Assembly: GCA_030549205.1 (NCBI GenBank)
Contig: JAUKTV010000003.1
Location: 1,550,001 to 1,614,000 of the forward strand
Direction of reading: 5' to 3'
Source: Apiosordaria backusii
Taxonomy: Eukaryota > Ascomycota > Sordariomycetes > Sordariales > Lasiosphaeriaceae
DNA: 64,000 bases
Every line of letters begins with the position of its first letter. Positions within the stretch are counted from its first letter, which is position 1. This document shows, in pieces, positions 11,069-23,071 of this stretch. The position numbers and the translations under genes are program-made. A model generated the notes under the pieces. The model made no database searches and had not been told where the DNA came from. It worked only from the letters and a program-made list of their open reading frames with translations.

Positions 11069-12117
11069 GTTAAAGCAGTGGTTGCTGGAAACGATGCTTG
11101 CGACACGGTGAAATCCACGGAAAACCTAGTGGAGGTTGTGGTGGTAATCGTCGTTGTTACTATCGTGTACCTTGATGTCCCGCTGTTGTTTCGACTTGGC
11201 AAAGGCGCTGCTGGACTGGGACGATCGAAACCAACGCTCAGCAAGCGCGTTGAACCCAAAAGTTCAAGGATAAGGAAAAGAGAGGGGAAATGTCTCAAAA
11301 ACAAGCCCAGCCGTCAAGAAAGGAACTCCAGGACACCAAAGAAAAAATAGCTAGTGCTCCCGATCATTGCCTTGGCATCGTGGAAGGTGACCAGCAGACT
11401 GGGCCAACAAGGAATTGAGTTTCAGCAGGTGTTGACGTCCACAGCAGGACAGGAGCCGGCATCCCTGCTGGCATGACGTAAATGATGTGCGGGGTAGTTC
11501 CCTTGCTATCTGAGCATTTGCTATCGGCTGCAGCAGCGGTGTTAGGACGCTATCAAACATCACTTCAGGGGAACAGGGGTAGCTGAACTCATGGAGCCAA
11601 GCAAGCTGGGATGGCAGATCGATGGTGGTCTAGACCTTGGCAGCCGGCGGCGCATTCATGGCACAGGCACATCTGCAGTGCCAGGAAGTGACCATGTTCT
11701 GTTTTGGATATAAGTGGCATCATCCATGTGCATCGCGAGATATATGTACAAAATAATGTCTGTAACAGATATTCCCGATATTCCGGAATTCAGAACATCC
11801 ATACTGTATGATTATCTTATAAGAAATAAGGATGAGGGACAATGTATGCAAAGCTGGATTGCGCTGTTGCATAGATGTGAGGGTGGCCTCTGCCAACATC
11901 AATCGGTCAGAGAACAGGTCGGTCAAGGAGTAGGCTCGGAACCCGTGCCACCAACACCGGCACTAAGAACGAACCCCACGAATCCAATACTGCATACTTG
12001 GTATGTGCTGGTTGGGATGTTAAAAGTTCAAGTTCATGGCGACTTTGGGGGAAAACAGGTGACAGGTCTAACAGTTCGCTGGGTTAAGGTTATAGGGACA
12101 CTTCTATAACAAACACC
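11069..12117. other. intergenic between yvc1 and the first NACHT gene
   Basis: Contains the yvc1 promoter side and the 3' flank of the NACHT gene. Small ORFs at 11351-11563 (-) and 11714-12109 (+) lack any recognisable feature. Confidence 0.5.
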
Positions 12118-15100
12118 CTAAGCTCCCGAAAAAATATATCCCGCCCAAAGATAAACCAAAAATAAAGCGAGAAACAACGAGGCGATGAAGTGGTGTATCC
12201 TGAGCTGGTATGATCTCAAAAGAGCCTTGTCGATAACCCCTTCGCATAGATTGACTAATCTTGCGCGGACGAGGTCAAAACTCCTGCTGACTGGAGCGAA
12301 GCTGGCCACACTCTGAGATCTTCCGTCGACCAGTCGCAATAACTCAGCTTTGGTATCCAAGTCCACTTCAAGGTTTTGAATCCACTCTCCTAACGACGAA
12401 TAACTTTTGTAAATATCACTCGTCTTCCTCCCACTCCTCCCAGCACTCATTTTCCGTTTCAAGACAATCGCTTCCACTTGGCCATGATCCTTCTTCCTCT
12501 GCATGTAAAAGGTCACCTCGCAAACGGGCTCAGCCCTATTCTCTGACTTGGCGATTGATGTTGGATTTTCCTCAAGCATGTTTCGCTGCTCTTGAGCGTC
12601 ATACATGTTGTCACCGTCGTCATCATTCTCTACATTGACACGGAAGGTTGGGTCAGCCCCATGCTTCAAAAACCAGGCCACCATCTCCGCAAACCGAGTA
12701 TCGCGCTGTTGCCTTGTTACACCTCCAGAGCTGTTTTCAAACGCCGTTTGTTGAAAGGTCCATTCGAATGTTAAGAAATGGTGCCAGATTGTGAGGTCTC
12801 CAATTGGTTCCAGATCATACCAGCGTCCGAGCCAGGGTAGAGTATCGGGCCTAAGTTGGGTTGTCCCATGAAGGAGTTCCTTCTCCAGAAGTAATTCTAG
12901 CACGGCAAAATCTGAAGCCTCTTTCCTCCATGTTGCGAGCTTCCTGCGGTTAATTATCACGTACGTGACAAGGGCCACCTTCTCAATACTGTCAGTGAGG
13001 CTGAAATCGTTCTTGATCTTCCACAGGGGATATCCGGACGATTGTATCCAAAGGCTCAAGTAGAAGGGGCTGTTCAGCATGATACTATTTCCTTTGGACG
13101 GTCCATTGCCGGAACGCCGCGCGATTGACCGGGAAACAACAAAAAGAACCGTCTGACTCAGGCTCGATGTGGTCTGGTAGTAGCTGATGTCGATTTTGCA
13201 GGGCTGACAGAGGTCCAGTGACTTTTCATCGTCGCAAAACCTTTCCAACACCTCTAGGAAAGTGTAGGGTGGGTCATCAGCGCCAGCCTCATGTCGTTCA
13301 TGAATAAGCCGGGATAAATAGTCAAAAGCGATACAGTTCTTGCCAAACATACGAATGTCTGCGAGAAACATTTGTGAGATTGCATCGAGCGCATCGAATC
13401 CTTTGAGACACTCCACCACCTTGGTCTGAACATCCTCTCTCTCCAAGAAATCTGGGACCGAGCGATGGGTAAGCCGCACTATTTCGTGTGTTGCGCGGGG
13501 ATCACGAAATGGGTGGCGAGTGCGCATATCAAGTAGCCCACCACACCACCCACGGAGGCGCCTTTTACCGAGCTCGGAACGTGATGGCTTGGATGTCATG
13601 GCCAGATCCGCAGCTGCTTGGAAAGATTCTCGCATTATATATTCATTGTCCTGCTCGTAGTCATGAAAAAACGAGTATGCATCCGCCGAAAAAGACGCTA
13701 TGTGTAGCTTCGTCGCCTTGGAAACCATGGCTAGGGTACGGTATGCACTGGTGCGTGTTGTGCTTGGTAGCGATTCGAGAATGTGTTTGTAGAGATCATC
13801 GATCTCGCTTGGCAGTATCATCACCGACTTCCTCAGTTCATTTGCGTCGGTCGTTCCATTCTCAATGTCGATCCTCATATTCTTGACCACAACAGCAACC
13901 CACTGAAAGATGCCTTGTGCCTTCTCCACGATCTCACCGACCAACTCATCGAAGTCTTCCGACTTAGAAATGCGACTCAATTTGTCCCTCACACACGCCT
14001 TCATATCGCTCTGGGTCAACTCGTGAAGACGTAGTCGCCTTTCAGCTGGGAAGGCATTCATAAAGGGATTGTGCTCACGGCTAGAAACGCATAGCTTGAC
14101 CCAAGAAGAGCCAGTTTCTGACCAGAGTTTGAGTCGAGTTGCCAGTTCTGTGTGATCGATCTGCGACGTCGCCTCATATTCGTCCAGGCCGTCGATGAAG
14201 AAGCAGAAACAGTGGTTTGGGTATGCTTCTCTGATGTGTTTACTAACGAGAAGGCTGAAAGCTGCCTTGATTTCCGTGTCCTTCATATCGAAATCAGATT
14301 GTATCTGCCAGGGCATCAACCTGGCCTTCTCCCAAGACGAGGGGAAGACCGCGGGGATAAGCTCCGGGCACTCCTTCAGAACATCGTGAAGCAAGGTACG
14401 GTAAAGCCCCAGAAGGGACTTTTGTAGGCGTGTTCCCGGTCTCCAGAAAAAGAACTGGGAGAGCACGAGTTTTCGAGTGCCTACCAGTCCAAGTCAGTAC
14501 ATGTCTCCATCTGCCAAATTAGGTAGTCGAGCTTACCTGCCCACATCTTCAAATGTTCCAAATTCTCAGCCTGCTCATGAAGATATTTCATCAACGTGGA
14601 CTTCCCAGAGCCCAATTTGCCGGATATGTGGAATATGCCATGTTCAGACTGCAACCAACTTGAAAACCTCTGGCGAGCTGCTATTCTGGTTTTTTCCTCA
14701 ACAGATTTGCCCTCGTACGTAAACCACTGAAACGTTGTGTCGTGGGGATCGTCTATCGAATGTTGGCGATTTCGCATACCATCAAAAGCCAGTGCCTGAA
14801 GAATGCGGTGTTGTACAACCCTGTTTGAGACATGATCCGGAAGGGCCAAAAGGCTTCTGATCTGCTCTTGGGCCTCTAGGCTGAAATTATCGACTTGAAT
14901 CCCTTGCTCGAGTCGATGAATGGACTGCCGGAAATCCTCGAACTTGGCAGCGTCGTCTTTCACCATGTCGATCAGTGTTTGCAGTGACGCGTCCGTTTGG
15001 CGACTAGCGGTTCAGAATCAGTATCACGCAAATAGAATAGGTATGTTAAGACCGCGAACCTTGTCACAAAATGAAGTTGTATCCCGAGTTGGCTGCGGCA

Positions 15101-15484
15101 GTAGTCCAGTCTTTGTTCTAGATCTACTACCTCCTTCTCCTTGATTTTACTTTTCAGGGATGACCACAAACATTGCCTCTTGGATTGACTGTCGCTGGGC
15201 TTGATGTCTTCCAGCAATTTGATCAGCTGGTCCGACAGTGAAGAGCACTCTTTGGCTAACAGGCAGAGGCTCTTTTCGTCCCCGGCAAGCTTTGTGTCGT
15301 CCGGTGGTAGAAGGCGAGTGGAAAGTCGTCTCATCTCCTCGACGACTTCTTGACGGGTGCGATTTTCATCGAGTGTGCCATCGATGGCCTGGCGAATCTC
15401 GATGCCGCCCTTCACGAGCTTGGTACTGAAGGATACGAATGTCAAGATCCCCGACACGAGCCCGATGGCCGTAATGGGATCCAT
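12118..15484 (-). CDS. NACHT-domain STAND (NLR-like) protein with C-terminal membrane segment
   Basis: Predicted signal-transduction NTPase of the fungal NLR-like class, often linked to non-self recognition. Three exons (15484-15060, 15003-14537, 14480-12118) joined by two 56-nt introns give 1084 residues. The N-terminus MDPITAIGLVSGILTFVSF plus a helical region is the small effector-like domain common at the start of fungal STAND proteins. Walker A GKLGSGKST lies near 270-278, Walker B is CFFIDGLDEYEA, and CVSSREHNPF is the sensor-like block. NACHT winged-helix features follow (IVEKAQGIFQWVAVVV, LPSEIDDLYKHILESL). The C-terminal half shows no clear WD, ANK or TPR array, only one ankyrin-like fragment (FLKHGADPTF). 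It ends in a hydrophobic stretch, FIASLFLALFLVYLWAGYIF, predicted to enter a membrane. The first donor, GTTCGC, is weak but required for frame. Confidence 0.88.
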
Positions 15485-16401
15485 GGTGGATGATGAAAAT
15501 GAGAACAGCGGGAAGCAAAAATCTGACTGGGCTGTTTGTTATGAGAGCGATTGAAGAAGTCGGGGATCGAAGAGGGGCTGTGTTCAGAGCGCATGTGCCA
15601 CTGAGGGACAGCCAATCGCACAAGTTCCTAACAACACTTGGGCCGCAACCCAGATGCCCCAGCCCAAGTAATATTTTCAGCTTCCAGCTACGATTTATGC
15701 TTATATCCCAGATAAACCAAAGCCGTATATCGCTGCGAGTTGTCCCAAAGCGCTTTCTTGGCCCCCGAAAGGAAGAGCCAAAATGCCTTTCCCACTTCCT
15801 TTTCATCGGCATATCTACCTTAAGCACCCGTTGCTCTCTCTGTTCAATTGCGACCTTTCCAACCCGCCATCACCCTCCACTCATGACATCCCAATCAGGC
15901 CATACTCCCCCGTCCTCTCGTCAATGCTTCAAGAAGAGCAAAACATCTGTTAGACGCCAAAATATGACTGTTGTAGCAGCCTCACCGGTTGAAGCTGTGG
16001 TGGCGAGCAGTCTCCACAATCTTAGTGTCGACGTTGGTTTTGGCGTCCTCTCGGTCGAGGTTAGACTGGATATCAACAACAATGAAAAATGGAGCCATGC
16101 TCCATAATTGTCCAGGATGCATGGTTTGGGCGGTTGGGCCTCGACCCCGGTCCCGCAGAGAAATGGAGCTTTCATTTTGAAAATTTGATAGTGTTATCCA
16201 AAGTCGGGTTTTTACCTAGCCTTCAGCTCGAGACAGGGGTTCGACGAACAGGTTCCAGACCCTCGGGTTTTCAACGGCGCGGTGCGGATATCATGTCAAT
16301 AAAAAGACAACATGCTCCCCAGATTTGCTTTCGAAATCTCAACTCTTGTTGCCGCTTTTACGTTTGCTTTCTAGGACTGTCACTCGTTCACAACCGTCAA
16401 C
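15485..16401. other. divergent intergenic region
   Basis: Separates the NACHT gene (-) from the repeat-bearing secreted protein gene (+). ORFs such as 15490-16107 (+) have no recognisable content. No regulatory site was identified. Confidence 0.45.
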
Positions 16402-17696
16402 ATGCGTTCGTTTTTCCTTCTCGCCGGCAACGCTGTTGTTATTCTCGGCGCCGCCACCCCGGCAGAAATTCAACGTGGCGATGAGTGTATACAGGACGAC
16501 CTACTCAACTGTTTCAGCAGTTCCCTGGTCCAGGCCAGCCAATTTTGCACCAACTCCATCGTCACTGCGACTGCGACTACCGAGGTCGTTACTGTCACGC
16601 CTACCGTGTATGACTCTGCCGTTACGACGAATGTATCTGGGGTTGGGGCTGACCTGGAGCCATCATTAGGATCATCACCGACGCCATCACCGAAACCGCG
16701 ACTGTGACAGAGACTCCACAACTGAGAGGGAAGCGCAGGAAGAGAGGGTGCTCACCTCGGCCACCGCTGAACTGTCTGCGCAGCTTTGCTACGTCTGTCG
16801 AGCCTTTTCAGTTTGCTTCCGCTTGCTCGTGTATCGGAATTACGACGACTACCGAATTTGCTACCGTTACTGCGGATGTCACAAACACAATTGTCGAGAC
16901 GCCAACAGTTACCGAATATGTAACCGTCAGCTTGCCGCCCTCGGTTGATGAGTCTACTTCGGAGCCCATACTCGAGCCCACAACCACTTCGGAGCCCATA
17001 CCCGAGCCCACAACCACTTCGGAGCCCATACTCGAGTCCACAACCACTTCGGAGCCCATACCCGAGCCCACAACCACTTCGGAGCCCATCCTCGAATCCA
17101 CAACCACTTCAGAGCTCGAGGTGTCCACGACAACCACTGTTTCCACGTCGGAGTCTGCCACACCGTCAACACCCCCGCCGCTGATTGCCAATGGAGACTT
17201 CGAGAAAGGTTCGTTGGAGGGATGGACAGTGACTCTGACGGCGCCTGGGGGTGCTGTTGGTAGCGCAGTGCAATACGGTGCGAGCTATGTGATGGAGCTC
17301 TACTCAAGCTACTTTTTGCGCAACTCTGCGTCTGCTATCACTGCTTCTCAAACGGTACAATGGTATGTCTCATGGTGTATCTTTCTGACGCGTTCATAAC
17401 GGTGGTACTATGCTAATACATTTCGAATCTGCAGCGAGCCAGGGTCTAGCTACCGACTTACATTCCTACTCAGCATTGTCTCTTCCTACACAAACGGGAA
17501 CCCCTGGTCCGTTGTGCTCGGTTCAACAACGATCGCCTCTGGTGCCGGTTCTTCTACTGCCTGGAGACAGTTCACTTATACGTTTGTCTGCTCATCTACG
17601 GAGGCAGTGAACAATCTTAACTTCCGGCTCCAATCCAACAACAACAGGGCAGCTAGGATGATGGTAGATAACGTCGCTGTCACGCCGCTTTTTTAG
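16402..17696 (+). CDS. secreted Thr/Ser/Pro-rich protein with 10-residue repeats and C-terminal carbohydrate-binding-like module
   Basis: Likely cell-wall or secreted protein. Three exons (16402-16607, 16670-17362, 17435-17696) give 386 residues; intron 1 uses GTATGA with a CTGAC branch, intron 2 GTATGT with CTAAT. A signal peptide (MRSFFLLAGNAVVILGAAT) is followed by two cysteine-bearing segments ending in the fungal pattern FASACSCIG. A Thr/Val-rich linker follows, then five copies of TSEPI(L/P)E(P/S)TT, then PLIANGDFEKGSLEGWTVT. That block opens a domain of the CBM4/9-like or DUF-type beta-sandwich seen in many fungal surface proteins and ends DNVAVTPLF. Heavy O-glycosylation of the linker is expected. 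It has no obvious catalytic residues, and adhesion or wall binding is inference. Confidence 0.8.
16956..17120 (+). repeat. 30-bp tandem repeat, five full copies plus a half
   Basis: In-frame 30-bp units beginning ACTTCGGAGCCCATA run at 16956-16985, 16986-17015, 17016-17045, 17046-17075 and 17076-17105, then a partial copy. Units alternate Leu and Pro at the same codon (CTC/CCC), a sign of two-unit duplications. Confidence 0.95.
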
Positions 17697-18363
17697 TCAG
17701 AAGTACGCCAGGGACGATCTGTCCCTCCGCCCGATGTTGATCAGGATTGAAGGTAAAGACGCTGCTGTGTAGTGAATGTGGTCAGATAAAGGAGAAAGTG
17801 AGTATGACTCGGTTTACTTTTCGAACTCTATTTTCTGTCGACTCTTAGTTACAAAAATACCATTGTCGTTGAGAAATTCAGGGGCATGAACATATGACGG
17901 GAGCAAAGAAACTGTTCTCTATTTAGCCCCGATAGAATACCTTCGAATGTGCAATGTGTTGAAGGTTGGTAACCTTAATCAGAGTATGAGTTACAAAGAG
18001 ATGAAGATAAACAGGTCATTTTATACTTCGGGGCTCGAGACACCTGGTTTCATCACTCCTTCTCTAAGTCCAACACTTTCGAGCTCTTTGTCCCTGCCCT
18101 GTCTTTGCTTCAAACATCGAGGAGGCTCCAATGAAATTACCAGAAATGCAAATGCGGCATCGACCTAAGGTATCATACATGCTACCAAACTGGTCAAATC
18201 GCCCTATAATGAGAAAGATATCGAGCATTGTATGTACGTCTCCAAAAAAACATCACCAAGTAGCTCAGCACAGCTTTCCCTTCCCCAATAAGCAGTCCAT
18301 CGTCGCATTGTACTCCTTCTACAATGCCACTCCCATCCAGAACGCTTCACTCCCTAACCATTT
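17697..18363. other. intergenic between convergent genes
   Basis: A/T-rich 3' flanks of the repeat-bearing gene (+) and the hydrolase gene (-). Nothing else recognised. Confidence 0.5.
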
Positions 18364-19648
18364 TCACCGTCTCCCCTTCCCCTTCCCCTTCCCCTTCCCC
18401 ACCCGCCCCTCAAACCCATCCAGCCCACTCTCCCTCAACCTCTCCTCCAACAACCCCAAAATAACCTCATTATTCATATCCGTAAACGGGCAATGCGTAT
18501 TCCCCACCAACCCCTTATCCTCCCTCAACCTCACCACCTCCGCATTCCCCCCATACTCATTAATCAACTCCGCACACAACCTACTCTGCACCACCATCTC
18601 CTCCCAAAGCGACCCACCCCCCTCCGGCCGATTATCCCCCCAAACAAACTGCACAAAATCCAGCCGTGCCAACCTCTTCCACTCTTCGGTTGTCACCACC
18701 AACGGCCCAAAAGGCTGATCCCTCCTATCCGTAACATTATGCCCCTCCGGAAAAACATACCCAACACTCTCATACGCCACAATCCCCCTTATTTTTCCCC
18801 TTGTCTCATCACTCAACGTCGCCGTCAGCAATGCCCTCAACCCCGCCGCACTACTAGTTAAATACACCACCCCCTCCCTCTCCTCCCCTTTTTCCGTGTG
18901 AACCGCTCCTTGCGCAGCCACCTGCGCATGCAAGAGGATATGCTCGTAATCATCGAATTCTACATATCTCCCCCCTGTAGCTTGCTCCCAGCCCATTTCC
19001 CTAGTAGCTGGATCCTCCGGCCATTGTAAACCAGGCCACCAGTTGAGGTATGATGGACCGAAATTCCACGCTGCGAAATTGTCCTGATCCCGGCCGTAGC
19101 CTACCTCGTAGCGGTAGGGCTTGCACCCCCAGTTGGAGCGACCTAGGCGGGGGGCTTCGTAGAGGTACACCGGGTACCCTTTTCGCAAGAGGAGGTCTTT
19201 GAACCCGGGCCCCCCGTCCCAGCGGTTTTGGAAGGTTTGGGTGGAGGAGGAGTGCCAGAGGACGATGGAGGTTCTTCGGCGCAGGTGGGAAGGGGGGGAG
19301 TGAAGGGGGATGAAGTATTCCTTTTTTGAGGGGGAGGGTTAGTGACTGAGGGAAGAAGGGTATTCTGATGGTGTAATGCCGCTGATAATGCCCATGAAGG
19401 TGGACTTGCGAAATGACATGAAGAAACAGGAGAGGGGGTTAACATACAAAATACCCGTGATCACAAGTGACGGTGCGTGAGGGGACCCGAGGGTCGGCGA
19501 TTTGCTTGCTGCCGATGATGAAACCGCCCGTATGTGACAAGACAAGCGCTTTTTCCGCGCTTGAATGGGTGAATTCCCATGGGTCGGGCTGTCCTAGACC
19601 CAACAGAGGAAGGGAAAGCGCGAGAAACAAATTGTACAGCTTGGTCAT
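18364..19648 (-). CDS. secreted alpha/beta hydrolase (esterase-like)
   Basis: Two exons (19648-19448 and 19320-18364) joined by a 127-nt GTATGT intron with branch CACTAAC give 385 residues. The signal peptide is MTKLYNLFLALSLPLLGLGQ. Alpha/beta-hydrolase signs are the strand and oxyanion region TSIVLWHSSSTQTFQNRW, the GYPVYLYEAPRLGRS stretch, a nucleophile-elbow-like VVYLTSSAAGLRAL and a late histidine block NTHCPFTDMNN. These match a secreted esterase family in which the final His sits in H-x-x-F-T/S-D-x-NN. The elbow reads SSAAG rather than GHSxG, so catalytic competence is uncertain. The protein ends in a (GK)n-RR tail encoded by a CTTCCC-type repeat. Substrate unknown. Confidence 0.78.
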
Positions 19649-20150
19649 GATGGGCGGTGTGCCTGTTGAACGGATGTGGCTGCTTGGACCTGACAAGTCA
19701 TGGTTGACAGGCAAGGGAGACCGCCATCTTAAGCTTGCTTCAAAATGACCCGAGGAACTGAGACCACAGACCGATGCCGTCTACGAATGCCCCAACATGG
19801 CATGCCATTGCACCAACTGCATACCGATTTCTGTCCGGCGGGGTGAAGTGAAGCCAAGAGAATAAGCTCTGCAAAGCTTCCTGCAGTCAGCTCCTTCTAT
19901 TGAACCGGTACACTGTCGCGTAGTGGTTCGTGGGGTAACACCACAGGTGTGTAACCACGTTAGCCCATGTTACACAGAACCAAAATACAAGCCTATTGCT
20001 ATTAGAATTATGTAAATCGCCCTGAACAGGCATCTGGCAAAAAGTAACAATCAGCCGGCCACCCAATTTATGTACCCCTAAATCAGTCCACCATATTGCC
20101 TGCCGACTTGCTCCAACACATATGAAAAGACTGTGCCATTCTATGCCGCG
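19649..20150. other. intergenic
   Basis: Promoter side of the hydrolase gene and 3' flank of the membrane protein gene. No recognisable feature. Confidence 0.5.
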
Positions 20151-21344
20151 TCATACCCTCCCACGACCCCCTCCTGGGGCCTGGGCCCATGCCTCGCTCC
20201 CTGGCAGTTCCGCTACAGGACTCAGGTCGTGGTGTGGTACTTCCTGTACCTCTCTGCCATCCAACTCTCCTACATCCTGGTGTGCTACCCCATTAAGCTT
20301 TTGATTCCCATTCGCTGTGCTCATTGCGGTTGGCGCTTTCTTCCCCGCAGTTGCAGCGGCACTATTCCCTTCGAGCTCGCTCCTCATACTCCATGGTCGT
20401 GTCACCGCTTTCCCATCTGCTTCCGAGACAGGGTGGGAGTCAGCTTCGGATGCGCGAGGAGACGGGACGGGTGCGAATGTCTTTGGCTTTTCCCCGCCTT
20501 CGACTCCGGCACTAGAGGCAGATCGTCGGTTCTTTCGGTTGAAGTGCCAGAGCGTTAGGAGAGTTGCGATGAGTATGAGTCCTCCTATTGCAGCCCCTAT
20601 TCCAATGCCGATCTTGGCGCCAGAGTTGAGGCCCGAAGAACCACCACCATTGTTGTTTGGGTCCGAGGCAGGGTCAGTTTCGTTTGCCCCTGAATTCGAG
20701 CCTGTTGAACCCGTTTGTGATGGTATTGAGTTATTGCTGGTATTCGACCCCGTATCTGGTGGCTGGCCTGTCGTCCCTGGCGCCTGCGAACTGGACTGTC
20801 CTCCTCCATTACCTCCTCCACTGCCTCCGCCACCGGTTGTCTGCGCTGGAGGAGATGTATTTGTTGGTGTATTTCCCGGGAAGAACGAGACAGTCCCGCC
20901 AGTGCTCTGCGGTAGTCTGGCAATATCTGCGAGCCTCGTTGAGCTCCTGATCGCGATGGTGGTTGAGGCGGCATCAGTACAGCTGCAATAAGCCCCGTTC
21001 TGAAGCGTCGTCGGGCTTCCTTCCTGAGGACACGGAGCCCAGGCACCGCCGCTGTCATCGCATTGTGTGAGAGCAATCCACGGCTGGTCGATGCCATACT
21101 TGTCGGGACAGCTCCCATCTCTGTATGATTCGTCGGTGCATCCAGCGAGGTAAGTCAAGTCGGCGCCGTATGATCCTGGTGTTCCGTGAACACCAAAACA
21201 AGCGTTGTGGCTGAGACAGACATCTCCTGCTCCACAGCACGTCACTGGTCCAAAGGCGGCATTTCCGCAGGGTATGAAGCTGCTGTCTAGCTCCTCGCCT
21301 GCTGATCCGTAACATGTTCCGTTGCTAATGAAAATGTCGCTCAT
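20151..21344 (-). CDS. single-pass membrane protein with cysteine-rich ectodomain
   Basis: Unnamed fungal family. The N-terminal cysteine-rich region starts MSDIFISNGTCYGSAGEE and continues FIPCGNAAFGPVTCCGAGDV, LAGCTDESYRDGSCPDKYG and YCSCTDAA, a pattern shared by many ascomycete surface proteins. A Ser/Gly/Thr/Pro/Asn-rich stalk follows. Next comes one membrane segment (IGIGIGAAIGGLILIATLLT) with a basic stop-transfer WHFNRKNRR, and then a disordered cytosolic tail. The layout resembles wall-stress sensors, but sensor function is inference. The open frame runs further upstream to about 21359 without an ATG. The ATG at 21344 gives no signal peptide, so either insertion is unaided or a short upstream exon supplies it; an acceptor-like ACAGCAG precedes this ATG. 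Confidence 0.75.
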   Translation of the reverse strand: MSDIFISNGTCYGSAGEELDSSFIPCGNAAFGPVTCCGAGDVCLSHNACFGVHGTPGSYGADLTYLAGCTDESYRDGSCPDKYGIDQPWIALTQCDDSGGAWAPCPQEGSPTTLQNGAYCSCTDAASTTIAIRSSTRLADIARLPQSTGGTVSFFPGNTPTNTSPPAQTTGGGGSGGGNGGGQSSSQAPGTTGQPPDTGSNTSNNSIPSQTGSTGSNSGANETDPASDPNNNGGGSSGLNSGAKIGIGIGAAIGGLILIATLLTLWHFNRKNRRSASSAGVEGGEKPKTFAPVPSPRASEADSHPVSEADGKAVTRPWSMRSELEGNSAAATAGKKAPTAMSTANGNQKLNGVAHQDVGELDGREVQEVPHHDLSPVAELPGSEAWAQAPGGGRGRV

Positions 21345-23071
21345 TTCTGCTGTTTTCACAGAGCTCAGTCTGCCAATCTGATTGCCATGAAACTGAACTC
21401 ATGTCGTCGAACAGTCAAGCGGTGATAGCAGCATCATGGTTCTTGAGGGTGGTGAGGAGGGGAGCGGGAAGGCTGATGACGTCGATGATGGCATGACGTC
21501 GCATTGCCAACCCCTGTTGATCAACTTTGGATGTCTTGTCCAGATTGCCAAATGTTGAATCTGAGCAAAGAACTTGGCTGCTGCAAGGAATTTTGGTGCC
21601 TTTCATTGGTAAGCTGTCATATGCTTAATTCGGTAGCTTGATGGGCCATCTCCAGGTTCGGTCGCTGATCTGGTGTTGAGATCGCGAGCTTGTTGGCGAG
21701 CGTGCCAAGACGGCAGATGCGTGTTGTGATGAAGAACATGTCTGTAAAATGACCTTGAAGGCATTCATCAAGCCTGGGAATTGATCACAGATTTATGAAG
21801 AAGAAGCAGAATTTCATGGCCCTAGACAGCTCTAACGTTCATGTTCAGTTCTTATCATCGTAGCTGATGCGGTCTTATTAGCAGTGACGCTCTCCTCAGA
21901 ATGAAGGTGTGTGGGTGTTGGCTCGGGGTAGTACCGCTGAAAGATCTGCGGCCTGGTAAGCCGGATTGAAATCGAGTAAGGCACAAGACCACCGAATGTG
22001 AGAAACTGAAAATAGATCATCTACGCTGCAAAGTCTGCAGTGGACTGAGAACGGTGAGATGAGATTTTTGATGACTGAGAGTATGTCAGCGAATGCCGAG
22101 ACACAAAGCGGGGTATGTTTCCGGGTTCTCGGGCGCTGCCGCCGGGAGAAGAAAAGAAGGCACCATTCCCACTCGGGCTAGACTCTTGCTCGGGTTGATG
22201 AGAACCGAGAGGTCTTGTGCATAATTCTCCATGATCCCATTCATCGATTGGCATCGCAACACACATCCCAATCACTTCGTCCCAAGTTCAGCGCCTTCAG
22301 GACCGAGCCTGCGTTATGCCAACACTTCGTATCGCTCCCATCTTGGACCCTTCCCCTGCCGAGATCCGACTCTGACGCGCGCTTGGCACCGTCAAGGCAC
22401 GATGCCCCCATCACAGTTCTCCAGGTTGTGTCTCAGCCCAAAGCCCAAATCGGCACAATCCTGCCCTGACTACCCCGGCTCTCAACGATTTCTCCAAGGG
22501 TCCCAGACGATCCGAACATGTTCTGATCGCCTGATCCTTCCATGCATCTTCTTCACAGCCCGTCTGTTCTTCAGGGGGCGCCGTCATCCAAATGGAGCGG
22601 TTGCGAGTGCGACAAGGGTGAATTTCTTCGGTTGGAACAAGCCCCCTGAGAATGCCACCTCCAAACCTCCAAAACACCCAAGCGCTACTACCATCGTGGG
22701 TTTTTGTCTCCACAACGGGGAATTGCATAGCAACGTCGGCAACATGATCCGATCGAAGCCACCATGAACTTACTCCCCCTTTTGAGCCTCCAAAACCTCC
22801 AAACAAAAGTATAAAACTCCCATCATCCATCTCACTCTTTCCCACCTATTTTCTTTTCGTCTTCAAGCTAGTCTTCAATTCCACCAGTTTTCGCAACCGT
22901 CTATCCATTCTCTTTTTCCTCACTTTCTCTCTCTTCTCTCGTTCTACAATTCTTCGGTTCATAACCAACCCACATTCATTCCGCCGGTCGGGTCCTTCTT
23001 TAGCCACAAGTACCAACAAACTCAACCAAAACACTTTCTCTCCCTCATCACCAAACAAACCACCCATCAAA
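21345..23071. other. long divergent intergenic region
   Basis: Carries the promoters of the membrane protein gene (-) and the small secreted protein gene (+). ORFs at 22231-22767 (+) and 22411-22845 (-) overlap on opposite strands and lack coding character. The last 230 bases before 23072 form a pyrimidine-rich leader. Confidence 0.55.
22810..22815 (+). promoter_or_regulatory. TATA box of small secreted protein gene
   Basis: TATAAA is followed after about 30 bases by a long CT-rich stretch (22840-23060) leading to the ATG. This core-promoter layout is typical of strongly expressed filamentous-fungal genes. Confidence 0.6.

Noticed and set aside
10982..11350. Hydrophobic plus-strand ORF across the yvc1 start
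   Set aside because: Overlaps yvc1 exon 1, its first intron and its promoter; the Val-rich stretch arises from AAC/CAC-rich antisense sequence.
20317..20991. Plus-strand open frame opposite the single-pass membrane protein
   Set aside because: Reverse reading of the Gly/Ser-rich stalk; no start context or domain.
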